Positions 42,643 to 52,246 of a stretch of 64,000 nt of DNA are shown here, in pieces. Position numbers and translations under genes: made by a program. Position 1 is the first letter of the stretch, and each line of letters opens with the position of its first letter. Where the stretch lies: contig CAKQRW010000009.1 in assembly GCA_934271655.1 (NCBI GenBank), positions 1 to 64,000 on the forward strand, written 5' to 3'. Under the pieces are notes generated by a model. The model was not told where the DNA came from. It saw only the letters and a list, made by a program, of their open reading frames with translations, and did no database searches. Source of the stretch: an uncultured Bacteroidaceae bacterium. Lineage in GTDB: Bacteria; Bacteroidota; Bacteroidia; Bacteroidales; Bacteroidaceae.

Positions 42643-44292
42643 CTACTGCATTGAGAATTTCCACGCCATGTCCTTCACCTTGCCAGGTATCTCATAGTCG
42701 TAGCACCTGTCGGTGTTGAGTATGCCGCTCGCCGCATTGATGGTGTATTCGTAGAGATGACCTGTGTGCGTCTGCTCGTTCCATGTGGCTATGTGCACAA
42801 GATTGTCGGAATGCGGCACCATTCCATAGCCATAGATAGTGCCATGGTAATACTTCATGATGCGCACACACGTGATGTTCTCTCCCTCTGGAGCTGTCCA
42901 TGCCGCTGATGCTGGCTGCTGGCTGTCGTAGGCAAAGTTGTAGAGAGTGCCGCCGGCAGCGTAATAGATGAACGAGCCTACATGGCTTGCTGCCATCGAC
43001 GTGGCCTCAGCCACATGTGGGCAAAGGTCATCCATCGGGTACAGCGCCCGCCCTATATTTGTGCTCTGCGGCGACGAGGTGGCAAAATTGGCCACAGCCA
43101 GATAGCGACTGCCATCTCTCTCCATGATGAGATAGTCGTAGGGACGAAGCGAGACAGCCTGGCTCTCTCCTCTGCCCCAGTCGCCCATGATGAGTGTCAT
43201 GCCAGTATTGTTCACGTCGAAAGCGCATGCCTCAGGGTCTTGCTCGGCAAACGTCTCCATACGGGCTGAGTTGTAGCCAGCATAGCGGAAGCGGTGGTAG
43301 GTCTGGTCGTAGACCACCACACCGTAATTGAGTGTGTGGGGCACCTCTGCGTTCCATGGAGCAAGTGTGCCTATGCCGTCAGCAAACTTGGCCACTCCAA
43401 ATTTTGTGGTGCGTCCCTGGGTGGCGCTGAAGGAATAGGTGTTGGTGTAGATGTCATTGCCGTTGATGAGAATCTCCGAGTTCTGCCCCGACATCACGCC
43501 AGAACCGTGCTGGCCATACCACACAGGTGCCTCTGCAGCTGGAGGCTCATGGAAGAAGTCGGAGAAAGACAGTGCTTTCTCTATGCCATTCTCGCTCACG
43601 CCCACCAGAGTCTTGTCGGTGCAGAGACCCACATAGTTGTTGCCCGAGGCGAGCGACACGGCTATGTCGAGGCAGCGCACAGGCTTTCCCTCAAGGCATT
43701 CGCCGTTGGTGGCCTCATAGAGATTGGTGTAGTGGCGGTTGTAGTTGGCATTGAGCTTGGTCCACGGGTTGTAGACGAGAGCCAAGTCGCTGTAGCCCGG
43801 CTTGTCGGCCCTCTCATAGAAGACCATCCATCCGCCGTCAAACACTTCGCTCACGGCTACGGGCACACGGAAGAACTGCTTGATGCCGTCGCTCTCGTTG
43901 GTGACAACGAGCTGCACGTAGTAGTTGCCGCCTGTGCGCGAGATGCTTGCGTCGAGCACGCGCTCATGGCCCAAAGTGTCGATGACCGTGCTGGCTCCCG
44001 AGCCTGAGTGCGCGCTGTAGATGGTCCACAGGTAGGAGAGCCTGCTGTCATCTGCTGCGTTGGCCTCGTGCCCGTCTATTGTCACCTTTGGCTCAAGGTG
44101 CAGCACGTCAAAGCGCATGATGGAATATTCCTTGAGCATGCCCACGCCCGACGTGTCAATCTTCACGTCCTGCAGGTCGTGGTAGTCGTAGTTGCCCTCG
44201 TCGTCATAGCATGACCAGCACGCCAGCGCAGCCACAGCCATGGCTGCCCATGCGGCAGGACGCCTTACGCATTTCTTTATGTCTATTGTCAT
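42643..44292 (-). CDS. PKD-like family lipoprotein
   Basis: This 549-residue lipoprotein has cysteines at 25 and 28 (ALACWSC) in a lipobox-like leader, then CYDDEGNYDYHDL, which is typical of PKD-like lipoproteins encoded beside SusC/SusD. An Ig-like domain (about 45-150, LSYLWTIYS, YYVQLVVTNESDG) is followed by a beta-propeller-like region (VWYGQHGSGVMSGQN, GSFIYYAAGGTLYNFAYD). It is probably surface-exposed and helps bind the SusC/SusD ligand. It lies between the DUF4843 gene and the thioredoxin-fold gene. Confidence 0.82.
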   Translation of the reverse strand: MTIDIKKCVRRPAAWAAMAVAALACWSCYDDEGNYDYHDLQDVKIDTSGVGMLKEYSIMRFDVLHLEPKVTIDGHEANAADDSRLSYLWTIYSAHSGSGASTVIDTLGHERVLDASISRTGGNYYVQLVVTNESDGIKQFFRVPVAVSEVFDGGWMVFYERADKPGYSDLALVYNPWTKLNANYNRHYTNLYEATNGECLEGKPVRCLDIAVSLASGNNYVGLCTDKTLVGVSENGIEKALSFSDFFHEPPAAEAPVWYGQHGSGVMSGQNSEILINGNDIYTNTYSFSATQGRTTKFGVAKFADGIGTLAPWNAEVPHTLNYGVVVYDQTYHRFRYAGYNSARMETFAEQDPEACAFDVNNTGMTLIMGDWGRGESQAVSLRPYDYLIMERDGSRYLAVANFATSSPQSTNIGRALYPMDDLCPHVAEATSMAASHVGSFIYYAAGGTLYNFAYDSQQPASAAWTAPEGENITCVRIMKYYHGTIYGYGMVPHSDNLVHIATWNEQTHTGHLYEYTINAASGILNTDRCYDYEIPGKVKDMAWKFSMQ

Positions 44293-44393
44293 ATCATTCT
44301 TTTTTTCTTGGTTAAACACAGCGTTGCACGCCTGAAGCATCGCCTTATCTATCATAGCAGCATCGCGGCCTTATCATCACCGAGGCCGCAGCG

Positions 44394-45176
44394 TCAGAAC
44401 GCCACAGGTATTCCCTGCTCGTCGGTGAGCGGGATGTCATGCGACTGGTTGTACTCGCTGAGGGCCTTCTGCATCACCTGCTGCAAGTACACGGCATAGG
44501 CGGCGGACACCGTGTTGGTCGCCTCGTCGTAAGAGGTGGAGGCATTGTAGTTGATGACGAAATCCACGAGGTGCAGGTGCTCTATCATGAACTGGTACTT
44601 CACCCGGCTGTATGCTCCGAAATATTTCGAGAGGGCCACGCGCGGATAGTTGGCTGAGTCCCAGTTGTCGGGCTTGGCAAGATAGTTTTTCAGCACCACG
44701 GTGAACGACTGGTGTCCTTCCGAGCCTGAAGCGAAGACATCGTTGGGCTTCATGCGGAATCTTATCAGTCCGTCACTCTGGCTGAAGAGATCTGGCTGCG
44801 GAAGTTTCTGGGTGTCGAAATATATCTTGAACTCGCCCTTCACCTCACCGGCCTTTATCACATAGTCTTCTGTGCGGATGGTGCTTGCCACAAGGGCTGA
44901 GTCGCCGCCGTAGGGCTCAAGGCGGAAGGTGCGGTCGTGGCCGGAGGGCATTCCGCTTATCTGGGCGTAAAATGTCACGCTGCCTTCATTGTAGGCATAG
45001 GAATAATTGTATGTGGTCTTCTCATAGACAGCTCCGCCTTCTGTGCCCACCCATATGTTGAGAGCCGAATAGCTGGTGTCGAATGTGTCCACCTCCTCTT
45101 TGCTGCATGCTGCTACGGCAAGCAGCAAGGCCGCAATAAAGATTTTTGTCATGCAGACTTTCATGTTCGTAATCAT
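44394..45176 (-). CDS. DUF4843-family lipoprotein
   Basis: The 260-residue product has a lipobox ending AVAAC at residue 24 and a beta-rich domain with the DUF4843 features: an N-terminal YSALNIWVG strand, the SVTFYAQISGMPSGHDRTFRL segment and FTVVLKNYLAKPDNW. Such proteins accompany SusD in operons lacking glycosidases. Starts at 45176, 45164 and 45152 are all possible; 45176 is given. The gap to the susD stop is 58 bases. Confidence 0.82.
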   Translation of the reverse strand: MITNMKVCMTKIFIAALLLAVAACSKEEVDTFDTSYSALNIWVGTEGGAVYEKTTYNYSYAYNEGSVTFYAQISGMPSGHDRTFRLEPYGGDSALVASTIRTEDYVIKAGEVKGEFKIYFDTQKLPQPDLFSQSDGLIRFRMKPNDVFASGSEGHQSFTVVLKNYLAKPDNWDSANYPRVALSKYFGAYSRVKYQFMIEHLHLVDFVINYNASTSYDEATNTVSAAYAVYLQQVMQKALSEYNQSHDIPLTDEQGIPVAF

Positions 45177-45234
45177 GTGTTGGTTTGTGTGGGTTATATA
45201 ATTTGGATATGGTGATGATTTATAGCCCCCACCT

Positions 45235-46674
45235 TTACTTGTTTGGCTGCCGCTGCGCGTTCTCTGTCTCTGTGAGAGGCAGCGGGAAAGTGTAGACTTT
45301 CTCTGCCACGGCATCTACATCGCTGTAGAGAATGGCAGGCATGTTGAGACGCTTGTAGAGGAAGAACAACTGGCCCTCGCCTGCCAGCTCGCGCCTGTAT
45401 TCATGCACCAGCTCCAGATAGTAGTCGGATGGCAGCTCCTGCAGCGGCTGCAGGTTGCGCGCCACGCGCAGGCTGTTGAGCGAGGCGAGTGCCTGGTCGG
45501 TGTCTCCAAGCCTGTACTGCGCCTCGGAAGCGATGAGATACATCTCTGCCAGGCGTATGAGCGGCATCTTGTTCATGTAGAACATATTGGACGTGGAACT
45601 TGGAGTGTCATACTTGGTCAGGTAGCGGTTGTTGGCATGAGTGCTCGAACCGTTCTTGAAGAGGAACGTGTAGCGGTAGTCTTGTGTGGCATTGTCGAAG
45701 TAGTCGAGCAAGCGGTCGCGCGTCACGGCAAAAGCGTAGACCGAGCCCTCGTCGAAGAACTCGTCGGCCACATCGGCCTTCATGGTCAGGTTGTTGAGAG
45801 CGAAGACCTGCTCGTCGGCCAGCGAGCGGTCGTAGCCCCCCTGCAGGTTGGCTGCCTTGCTCCATGCGAATTTGCCCGAGGCTATGACCTCCTTGGCGGC
45901 GTCGAGAGCCTTGGCATACTCGCCCGTCCACATGCAGACCCTTGCCTCCAAGGCCTTGACGGCATAGTAGTTGAGGTGCACGGTGCGGTTGATGAGATAG
46001 CCATTGTCGGTCGTCTCTGTTATCTCTCGTCCTGTGGCTATCGGGTCATGCTCTTTGAGCAGCGCGGCGGCTGCCTTGAGGTCGGCAAGGACCGACTCAG
46101 CCACCTGGCTGACTGTGAGCTGCGGGAAGACACGATAGCTGAGTCCTGTGCTGTAAGGTATGGCTGGCTGGTCGGGGTTGACGGCATAGCTCACGCCAAA
46201 GCATCTGAGGAGGTCGAAGTGCAGGAAGGCGCGCAATGCCAGGGCCTCGCCCTTGATGACTTCCTGGTTGTCGGCCGAGAAGAGGTGCTTGTTGTCATCC
46301 ACATGCTCCAGTAGCTTGTTGGCATTGGCTATGCCGGTATAGTCCTGTGCCCAGATGCTGCGTATGTAGCCTGTGGTGGTCGAGGCGTCATAGTCATAGG
46401 CTGCCGCATCCTGATACTGCGAGGCATAGTAGTAGTCCCACTCCTGTCCGAGCACTCCGATGAAGCCATAGGTCATCTCCTTGGTGTATGTGGAACTGTT
46501 GACCATAGACGAGTAGACGCCGGCCAAGGCTTCCTTGTATCCGTTTTCCGAAGAGTAAAGCTCTGAGTCGCCCACTTGCGAGCGCGGCTGCACGTCGAGC
46601 CAGTCGTCGCAGCTGGTCATAGTCAGGGCGAGAGCCGCAATAAGCATGAGCTTGATATGTTTCTTTCTATACAT
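45235..46674 (-). CDS. SusD/RagB family nutrient-binding lipoprotein
   Basis: This surface lipoprotein forms the lid of the SusC transporter. Residues 1-22 are a lipoprotein signal (MTSCDDWLDVQPRSQ, C22); helical TPR-like repeats carry the SusD landmarks (IWAQDYTGIANANKLLEHV, KGEALALRAFLHFDLLRCFG, LIRLAEMYLIASEAQYRLGD, EYRRELAGEGQLFFLYKR). The start at 46674 is chosen because the upstream ATG at 46752 precedes an AT-rich leader. Between susC and susD is a 177-base spacer that holds a three-unit 22-bp repeat. Confidence 0.95.
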   Translation of the reverse strand: MYRKKHIKLMLIAALALTMTSCDDWLDVQPRSQVGDSELYSSENGYKEALAGVYSSMVNSSTYTKEMTYGFIGVLGQEWDYYYASQYQDAAAYDYDASTTTGYIRSIWAQDYTGIANANKLLEHVDDNKHLFSADNQEVIKGEALALRAFLHFDLLRCFGVSYAVNPDQPAIPYSTGLSYRVFPQLTVSQVAESVLADLKAAAALLKEHDPIATGREITETTDNGYLINRTVHLNYYAVKALEARVCMWTGEYAKALDAAKEVIASGKFAWSKAANLQGGYDRSLADEQVFALNNLTMKADVADEFFDEGSVYAFAVTRDRLLDYFDNATQDYRYTFLFKNGSSTHANNRYLTKYDTPSSTSNMFYMNKMPLIRLAEMYLIASEAQYRLGDTDQALASLNSLRVARNLQPLQELPSDYYLELVHEYRRELAGEGQLFFLYKRLNMPAILYSDVDAVAEKVYTFPLPLTETENAQRQPNK

Positions 46675-46756
46675 TATTATATATATATGTGTTGTTATTA
46701 TATATATGTATTGTTCTCGATATGATGTGTGTGGCTGTCTTTTATACTGCATATAT

Positions 46757-46822
46757 GCGCATGCCTGTCATTATATATGCGCATGCCTGTCATTATATAT
46801 GCGCACGCCTGTCATTGAAAGT
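46757..46822. repeat. Three-unit 22-bp repeat between susC and susD
   Basis: Units beginning gcgcatgcctgtcatt or a variant start at 46757, 46779 and 46801. Next to them, towards susD, lies a further AT-rich direct repeat (ttattatatatatg, at about 46673-46710). Confidence 0.9.
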
Positions 46823-46851
46823 CTCCAACGCTTCTATGGCCTTCTTCTTCA

Positions 46852-49800
46852 TCAGAAGGTGCCTGTGATGCTGAAAGAGAAAGTGCGCGCATATGGGTAG
46901 CTCAGGCCTCTCTCTGCCTTGACGGTAGAGAGATGGAACACATCGTTGACGTAGCCTGTCACTCTGAGCCTCTCAAGGAAGGAGCGCTGCAGCCACTTGA
47001 CATTCTTGAAGTCATAGTAGACGGAGAGTGTGGTGAGGTCGAGCATGTTGTTGCGCTGCACGAAGCGTGTCGAGGCGTAGGTAGTTGTCGGCGTGCTGGA
47101 TATATGCTTGTAGAGCGCCACATCGCCAGGGGCGTTCCATGTGTCGCTGAACACGCGCTTGTCCACGTTGTTGGACACATTGACATTCTCCACGCGGTCT
47201 ACCAGCGTCTGGTTGTAATAGTCACCGCCAAGCTGGTAGGAGAAGAGGAGGCTCAGGCCTATGCCGCGGTACTCGCCGTTGAGTCCGAAGGTGCCATGCA
47301 CTTTCGGGTTGGTGTCGCCTGCTATGACATAGTCATCTGTAGTGTAGTCGTATGTGGTGGTGCCGTCCTTCTTCAGGAACATCTCCTTGCCCGTGGCTGG
47401 ATCGATGCCGAGGGAGCGCACAGCCCAGATGGCTGTCATCGACTGTCCCTCAGCATAGCGCACTATGGGCGAAGTGGTGCCCTTGGCATCCTGCTCGCGG
47501 TTGAAGTTGCTGAGCGCTGCGCTTATCTTGGATATCTTGTTGGTGTTGTGGGCTATGCTTCCTGTCAGCGTGAGATACGACTGTTCCTTCTGGAAGAAGC
47601 GCCAGTTGGCAGCAGCCTCAACGCCCTTGTTGTCCACATTGCCCATGTTCTCCATATAGGTGGTGAATCCTGTCGATGTGGGTATGGACATGGCTATGAG
47701 TGCGTCGCGCGTGCAGCTGTTGTAGACATCAAGGCGCAGGTTGAGACGGCGGGCTATGGAGAGGTCGAGTCCAACGTTGAAGTCGCCTGTCTGCTGCCAC
47801 TTGAGCTTGCTGTTGGGCATGCCCATCAGGTATGCTCCTGAGATGTTGTCGTAGATGATGTTGTCGTAGAACTTGTATGTGGCTTTTGCCTGGTAGGGAG
47901 AGAAGTTCTGGTTGCCTGTCAGTCCGTAGGTGACACGCAGCTTGCACATGGTGAGCCACTTGGCCGCTTCCATAAACTTTTCCTTGTGCATGTTCCATCC
48001 TGCGCCCGCGCTCCAGAAGGTGCCCCACCTGTTGTCGCTGCCGAATACGGAAGAGCCGTTGAAGCGGAGGCTCATGTCGAGGAGGTAACGCTCATCGTAG
48101 GAGTAGTTGACAGCGCTGGTAAGGCCAAGGCTGCGCGTGGTGCTCTCTGAGCCCGACGGCTTGCCGCCCTCGGCATACTGCTTGGCGAATGTGATGTGGT
48201 CCACATGGTTGTTGAGGAATCCCCATGCTGTCATGCCCTCCGTGTTGCTGTCGGACGACTGCAGCGAGTAGGCTATGTTGGCAAGGAGCATATGCTTGTC
48301 CCACTGGTGGGTATAGCGTCCTGTCAGGTCAACATTGATGGAGTTGGTCTCTCCGTTGGATATGTAATAGCTGCCACGCAGGAAATAGCGGTCGCCAGTC
48401 CACGAGTTGAAACGTGTGTGGTCGCCTGGATAGAAGTCCTCGCGCTTGTTGTTCTGGTGGGTGTAGCCCAGTCGGCCTGTGAAGCAGAAGTCTTCTACCG
48501 GACGGTACTCTATGTAGAAGTTTTCCACAATGCTGGTATACTTGGAGAAGTTCTTTGTGCCTATGCTGGCATTGTAGAGCGGATTGTAATAAGTGGTGGT
48601 GCTTCCGTTGGCTCCTGGCGAGGTGTAAGTGCCCAAGACCTTCTGCACGTTGCCGTTGGTGTCGTAGGGAGAATAATAGGGATTGACATACACATAGTCG
48701 GAGAATGTGCCATAAGGGCTGTCGTCGGCCTTGTTGCCTGTGACAGACAGCGAGTTGCGGAACATCCACTGCTTGTACCTGTAGGAGAGGTTGATGTTGC
48801 CGGAAATGGTGCGGCGGTCTGACTGCTTCATCACACCAGCCACATCATTGTACATGAGCGAGGCGGAGTAGCGCATCTCGTCTGTGCCGCCCTCGATATA
48901 GAGAGTGTGCTTGTCGCCCACGCCTGTGCGGAGAGGCTGTGAGAGCCAGTCGGTGTCCACGCCCCTGGCTATGTTTGCGGCAATGGCGTTGTACTGCTCG
49001 TCGAGCAGGGCCTGATAGTAGGGTGACGATGAGGTGTATCGTCCGGCGCGCCTCTCCACCTCAAGTTTCTCGGCCGCATTGGTCAGGTTATAGCTTGTGA
49101 GGTCGGGGGCTTCCACATTGAGGTCGCCTGTGTAGGTGATGCGCAGGCGCCCGGCTTCAGGGAGCAGGGTCTCCACCACTATCACGCCATTGGAGGCCTT
49201 GGAACCATAGATGGCCTTGGCGGCTCCGTCTTTCAGGATGGTGACCGACTTGATGCGGTTGATGTCGAGGTCGAAGATCTGCTCCTGTGTGGCCTCAAAG
49301 CCATCCAGTATGAAGAGCGGGGCGTTGGGGTTGCCGTCATACTCGCCCTGCAATCCGCCAAACGATGCCTTGCCGCGCAGGGTGATGTCCTTCAGGCTAT
49401 TGGGGTTGGAGCCATTGATGTCGTTCATGTCGACTACGAACGAGGGGTCTAACGACTGTATGCTCTTGAGCACATTTCCATTGCCCACCAGCTTCAAGTC
49501 GTCGAGTGTGTAGCTGACAGCCGAGCCTGTATAGGTCTTGGAATTGTAGTCGAAGAGTCCTGTCACCACTACCTCGTCTATGTCATTTGTCTGCTCTGCC
49601 ATCTTCACTACAAGGCGCTTCATCTTGCCCTGGATGGTTCTTTTCTGAGTGGCGAAGCCCATGTAGCTGAACTCCAACGTGCCTGTGCGTCCGTCTGTGG
49701 TGAAGAAGAATGTGCCGTCATTGCCCGACACAGCCACTGGCTGTCCCTGAAAACGTATGTTCACGCCTACAAGCGGCTCGCCCTTGGTGTCTGTGACAAT

Positions 49801-49977
49801 GCCGACATACTTTATGCCTTCCACCTGGGCAGGGCCGCTCATTCCTGTAGCCTTGACAGACTTGGGCTTGACCGAGCCTTGTCCACCAGCGTCCTGGGCT
49901 CTCATTGCCACGGGAACACTGCAGGCTGAAGCACACGCTACAGCTATGCACACACGCGCGATAGTATCTTTTTTCAT
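46852..49977 (-). CDS. SusC/RagA family TonB-dependent outer-membrane transporter
   Basis: The 1041-residue transporter has a signal peptide, a carboxypeptidase-regulatory-like domain (about 55-130, GIVTDTKGEPLVGVNIRFQG), a TonB-box region DEVVVTGL, a plug domain with RIKSVTILKDGAAKAIYGSK, and the 22-strand barrel ending in FSFSITGTF. It imports oligomers captured by SusD using TonB energy. The accompanying genes (DUF4843, PKD-like, thioredoxin-fold) contain no glycosidase, so peptide, glycopeptide or metal-complex uptake is as likely as sugar. A good promoter precedes it. Confidence 0.96.
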   Translation of the reverse strand: MKKDTIARVCIAVACASACSVPVAMRAQDAGGQGSVKPKSVKATGMSGPAQVEGIKYVGIVTDTKGEPLVGVNIRFQGQPVAVSGNDGTFFFTTDGRTGTLEFSYMGFATQKRTIQGKMKRLVVKMAEQTNDIDEVVVTGLFDYNSKTYTGSAVSYTLDDLKLVGNGNVLKSIQSLDPSFVVDMNDINGSNPNSLKDITLRGKASFGGLQGEYDGNPNAPLFILDGFEATQEQIFDLDINRIKSVTILKDGAAKAIYGSKASNGVIVVETLLPEAGRLRITYTGDLNVEAPDLTSYNLTNAAEKLEVERRAGRYTSSSPYYQALLDEQYNAIAANIARGVDTDWLSQPLRTGVGDKHTLYIEGGTDEMRYSASLMYNDVAGVMKQSDRRTISGNINLSYRYKQWMFRNSLSVTGNKADDSPYGTFSDYVYVNPYYSPYDTNGNVQKVLGTYTSPGANGSTTTYYNPLYNASIGTKNFSKYTSIVENFYIEYRPVEDFCFTGRLGYTHQNNKREDFYPGDHTRFNSWTGDRYFLRGSYYISNGETNSINVDLTGRYTHQWDKHMLLANIAYSLQSSDSNTEGMTAWGFLNNHVDHITFAKQYAEGGKPSGSESTTRSLGLTSAVNYSYDERYLLDMSLRFNGSSVFGSDNRWGTFWSAGAGWNMHKEKFMEAAKWLTMCKLRVTYGLTGNQNFSPYQAKATYKFYDNIIYDNISGAYLMGMPNSKLKWQQTGDFNVGLDLSIARRLNLRLDVYNSCTRDALIAMSIPTSTGFTTYMENMGNVDNKGVEAAANWRFFQKEQSYLTLTGSIAHNTNKISKISAALSNFNREQDAKGTTSPIVRYAEGQSMTAIWAVRSLGIDPATGKEMFLKKDGTTTYDYTTDDYVIAGDTNPKVHGTFGLNGEYRGIGLSLLFSYQLGGDYYNQTLVDRVENVNVSNNVDKRVFSDTWNAPGDVALYKHISSTPTTTYASTRFVQRNNMLDLTTLSVYYDFKNVKWLQRSFLERLRVTGYVNDVFHLSTVKAERGLSYPYARTFSFSITGTF

Positions 49978-50171
49978 ATATAGCTTTTATTGTTTTTTCT
50001 ATTATCTTTGGGCCTGAAATCAAAAAGAATGAATTGCTTTTTTATATCACACAGATGCCTTTGGCTTCATGATAGACAAGAGTCAGTCTTCATACGCCAA
50101 CAGCTTACGTTTTTTTTCATTCTTACGGTTTAGACTTTCTTTTTTCTCTGCAAAAGCATTTTCTCACGACA

Positions 50172-50203
50172 CAAAGTTACACACTTTTAGATTCACTCAC
50201 AAA
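50172..50203 (-). promoter_or_regulatory. Promoter of the susC operon
   Basis: On the minus strand TTTG (50200-50203) and TAACTTTG (50172-50179) are 20 bases apart, an ideal Bacteroidota promoter. The leader is about 190 bases and includes T-rich tracts; I see no known riboswitch in it. Confidence 0.75.
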
Positions 50204-50307
50204 TATAAGCATCGCAAATATGCCATTTTCCGCTAATTTAGCATGCCTTTACAACAATACTCACTCTTTTTTCTTAGACCCACCTCGACTTTTTTGTATA
50301 TGTTTGT

Positions 50308-50338
50308 TTTGCGCAGTCAATAGTTTTCATTAACTTTG
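50308..50338 (+). promoter_or_regulatory. Promoter of the small TonB-receptor-like gene
   Basis: TTTG (50308-50311) and TAACTTTG (50331-50338) are 19 bases apart, matching the consensus exactly. A leader of about 170 bases follows to 50513. Confidence 0.78.
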
Positions 50339-50512
50339 CATCTACTACTAAAGTAACATTTAAAGGCTTGTTCTATAAATCAGCATGGCCAGATGACAAG
50401 ACACCAGCCATAAAAGCTGCAAATAAGTCACGGCTGCAACTTGCAGAACCTGCCTGAAACCTAAAGCCTCTACACACAACAGAGAAACTCATTAAAAGGC
50501 ATCACAAGCATC

Positions 50513-52246
50513 ATGAAGAACAATCACTTCAAAAAAACCGCACAGACATTCATGCTCCTCATGGCAATGAATGCCACCACGTGTCTCGCCCAATCCGAAA
50601 CCATCACACAGCAAGGCGACCGCTATATAATAAATGTGCAGAACATGGATCTCAATGGAGACGAGACTCTCTATGACATTCTTCTCACTTGTCCTGACGT
50701 CATCTCGCTTGACGGAAAGAATGTCATGCGCAACGAAGCACTTGCCGGACTGCTTGGCAAATATGCTATTCGCATAGACAACATAGACTATGGACTCGAC
50801 TTTGCAACGCTGCTGCAAACGCTCAGAGCCTATGAGATAGACCAAATAAAGATATGCAACAACTCTGAAGTAATGAAGGGATGCAGCGGACTGAAGAGTG
50901 TCATAGACATCTATCTGGTGAAAAGGGAAAAGGGAGCAAATGGGCATGTGGCTCTCAGAGCCAACACGTATGGCGGAGCCAATGCCTTTGCGCAAATGAT
51001 GCACCAGGGCGACAAGATGAGATTCATCGGCATAGTGGAGGGAAACACCCAACGCAGCAAGGACAAGCATGCCACACCTGCGGAGACCGCACACGACACG
51101 CATGAGGGGGTGAAGCTATACATGACATATGAGGCTACGCCGAAGGACCACATAGAACTGGACTTCGTGCAGGCCTACGAGAGAAACAAGGTGTCGGGCA
51201 ACAGCGCGGACAACACATATGACGCTCACTTGCACGCCAACTACTTACGCACTCTGAGCGATGCCGGAGCCTACGCTCTTGTCAGCGCTTACTGTGAGTA
51301 TGTGGGCGACAAGGGAGATTTGCACCACAACCACGCCACCTATCCTTTCGCCCTGGCCGAGTTTTCCTTCCCTATCATCAACCATGACTTCTGGATCACA
51401 ACAGGACTGGAGACAGGCATGAGCATGGAGAACAACCGCATAGAGCACTACACCAACCGCTCACGCTATGAAGACCTCTACTCACAGATAGACTGGAGCT
51501 CTGGCAAATGGAGCATCACACTGGGCGACCGCTTCCGCACCACGGGATTCACACAGAAAGACCTGAAGGACAACCAGAAGTTTGAGCACAGCATCGAGGC
51601 AAACATGTTTATCCTCAGCGTGACCAACAAGGTTGACAAGCACAACACGCTGCACGCCTCTTTCAGCCGCAGAGGATTCAACCCCGACTTCAGCGACTTT
51701 GTCATCAAAGACCACAACAGCTCGCCTGACGGGACGACGGGCAACGAGTTCATGTATACCGACAAGTATAACAACCGCTTCGCCTATGTGTCTGAACTGA
51801 AGCACACGTTCAGCAAGCCCAGCCTCATCATCAGCTCCAATGTGAAGAATGTGCGCCAAATCCTGGACAAAGGACACGACAACACGCTGTGCATAGGCTC
51901 GACTGCCTTCTGGCACACAGGCGCACTGAGGCTTACTGCCGGACTGAATTACTTTTGGGAAAAGACATCGCGCAGCGACACTGACAAGGAGTACAGCAAC
52001 TTTGCCGTCTTCAAACTGGCACCGCAGCTCTCTCTGCCAGGACAATGGCGCCTCACATCTACACTCATACAGAGCACACGCCGCAATGAGGCAAGTCCTG
52101 CTTATGCTCCTGCCAACTTCTATGCAGACGTGGCCGTGAGCAAGAACATAGGCAAGAACTGGATTCTCGAATGCCGCTACCACGATATAGCCAGCCAGCA
52201 CATGGGCAACCGCTCCGCCACAGTGGGAGCCACATTCATATGGTAA
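50513..52246 (+). CDS. Small TonB-dependent-receptor-like outer-membrane protein
   Basis: The 577-residue product has a signal peptide (to about residue 26, TCLAQ), a short plug-like domain (about 30-145: LYDILLTCPDVISLDGKNV, AIRIDNIDYG, IDQIKICNNSEVMKGCSG, SVIDIYLVKREKG) and a beta barrel ending in the aromatic VGATFIW. It is shorter than usual receptors (about 700-1000 residues) and lacks the N-terminal regulatory-like domain and a recognisable TonB box. It may be a reduced receptor or an adhesin-like barrel. It is divergent from the susC operon and alone on its transcript. Confidence 0.72.
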   Translation: MKNNHFKKTAQTFMLLMAMNATTCLAQSETITQQGDRYIINVQNMDLNGDETLYDILLTCPDVISLDGKNVMRNEALAGLLGKYAIRIDNIDYGLDFATLLQTLRAYEIDQIKICNNSEVMKGCSGLKSVIDIYLVKREKGANGHVALRANTYGGANAFAQMMHQGDKMRFIGIVEGNTQRSKDKHATPAETAHDTHEGVKLYMTYEATPKDHIELDFVQAYERNKVSGNSADNTYDAHLHANYLRTLSDAGAYALVSAYCEYVGDKGDLHHNHATYPFALAEFSFPIINHDFWITTGLETGMSMENNRIEHYTNRSRYEDLYSQIDWSSGKWSITLGDRFRTTGFTQKDLKDNQKFEHSIEANMFILSVTNKVDKHNTLHASFSRRGFNPDFSDFVIKDHNSSPDGTTGNEFMYTDKYNNRFAYVSELKHTFSKPSLIISSNVKNVRQILDKGHDNTLCIGSTAFWHTGALRLTAGLNYFWEKTSRSDTDKEYSNFAVFKLAPQLSLPGQWRLTSTLIQSTRRNEASPAYAPANFYADVAVSKNIGKNWILECRYHDIASQHMGNRSATVGATFIW

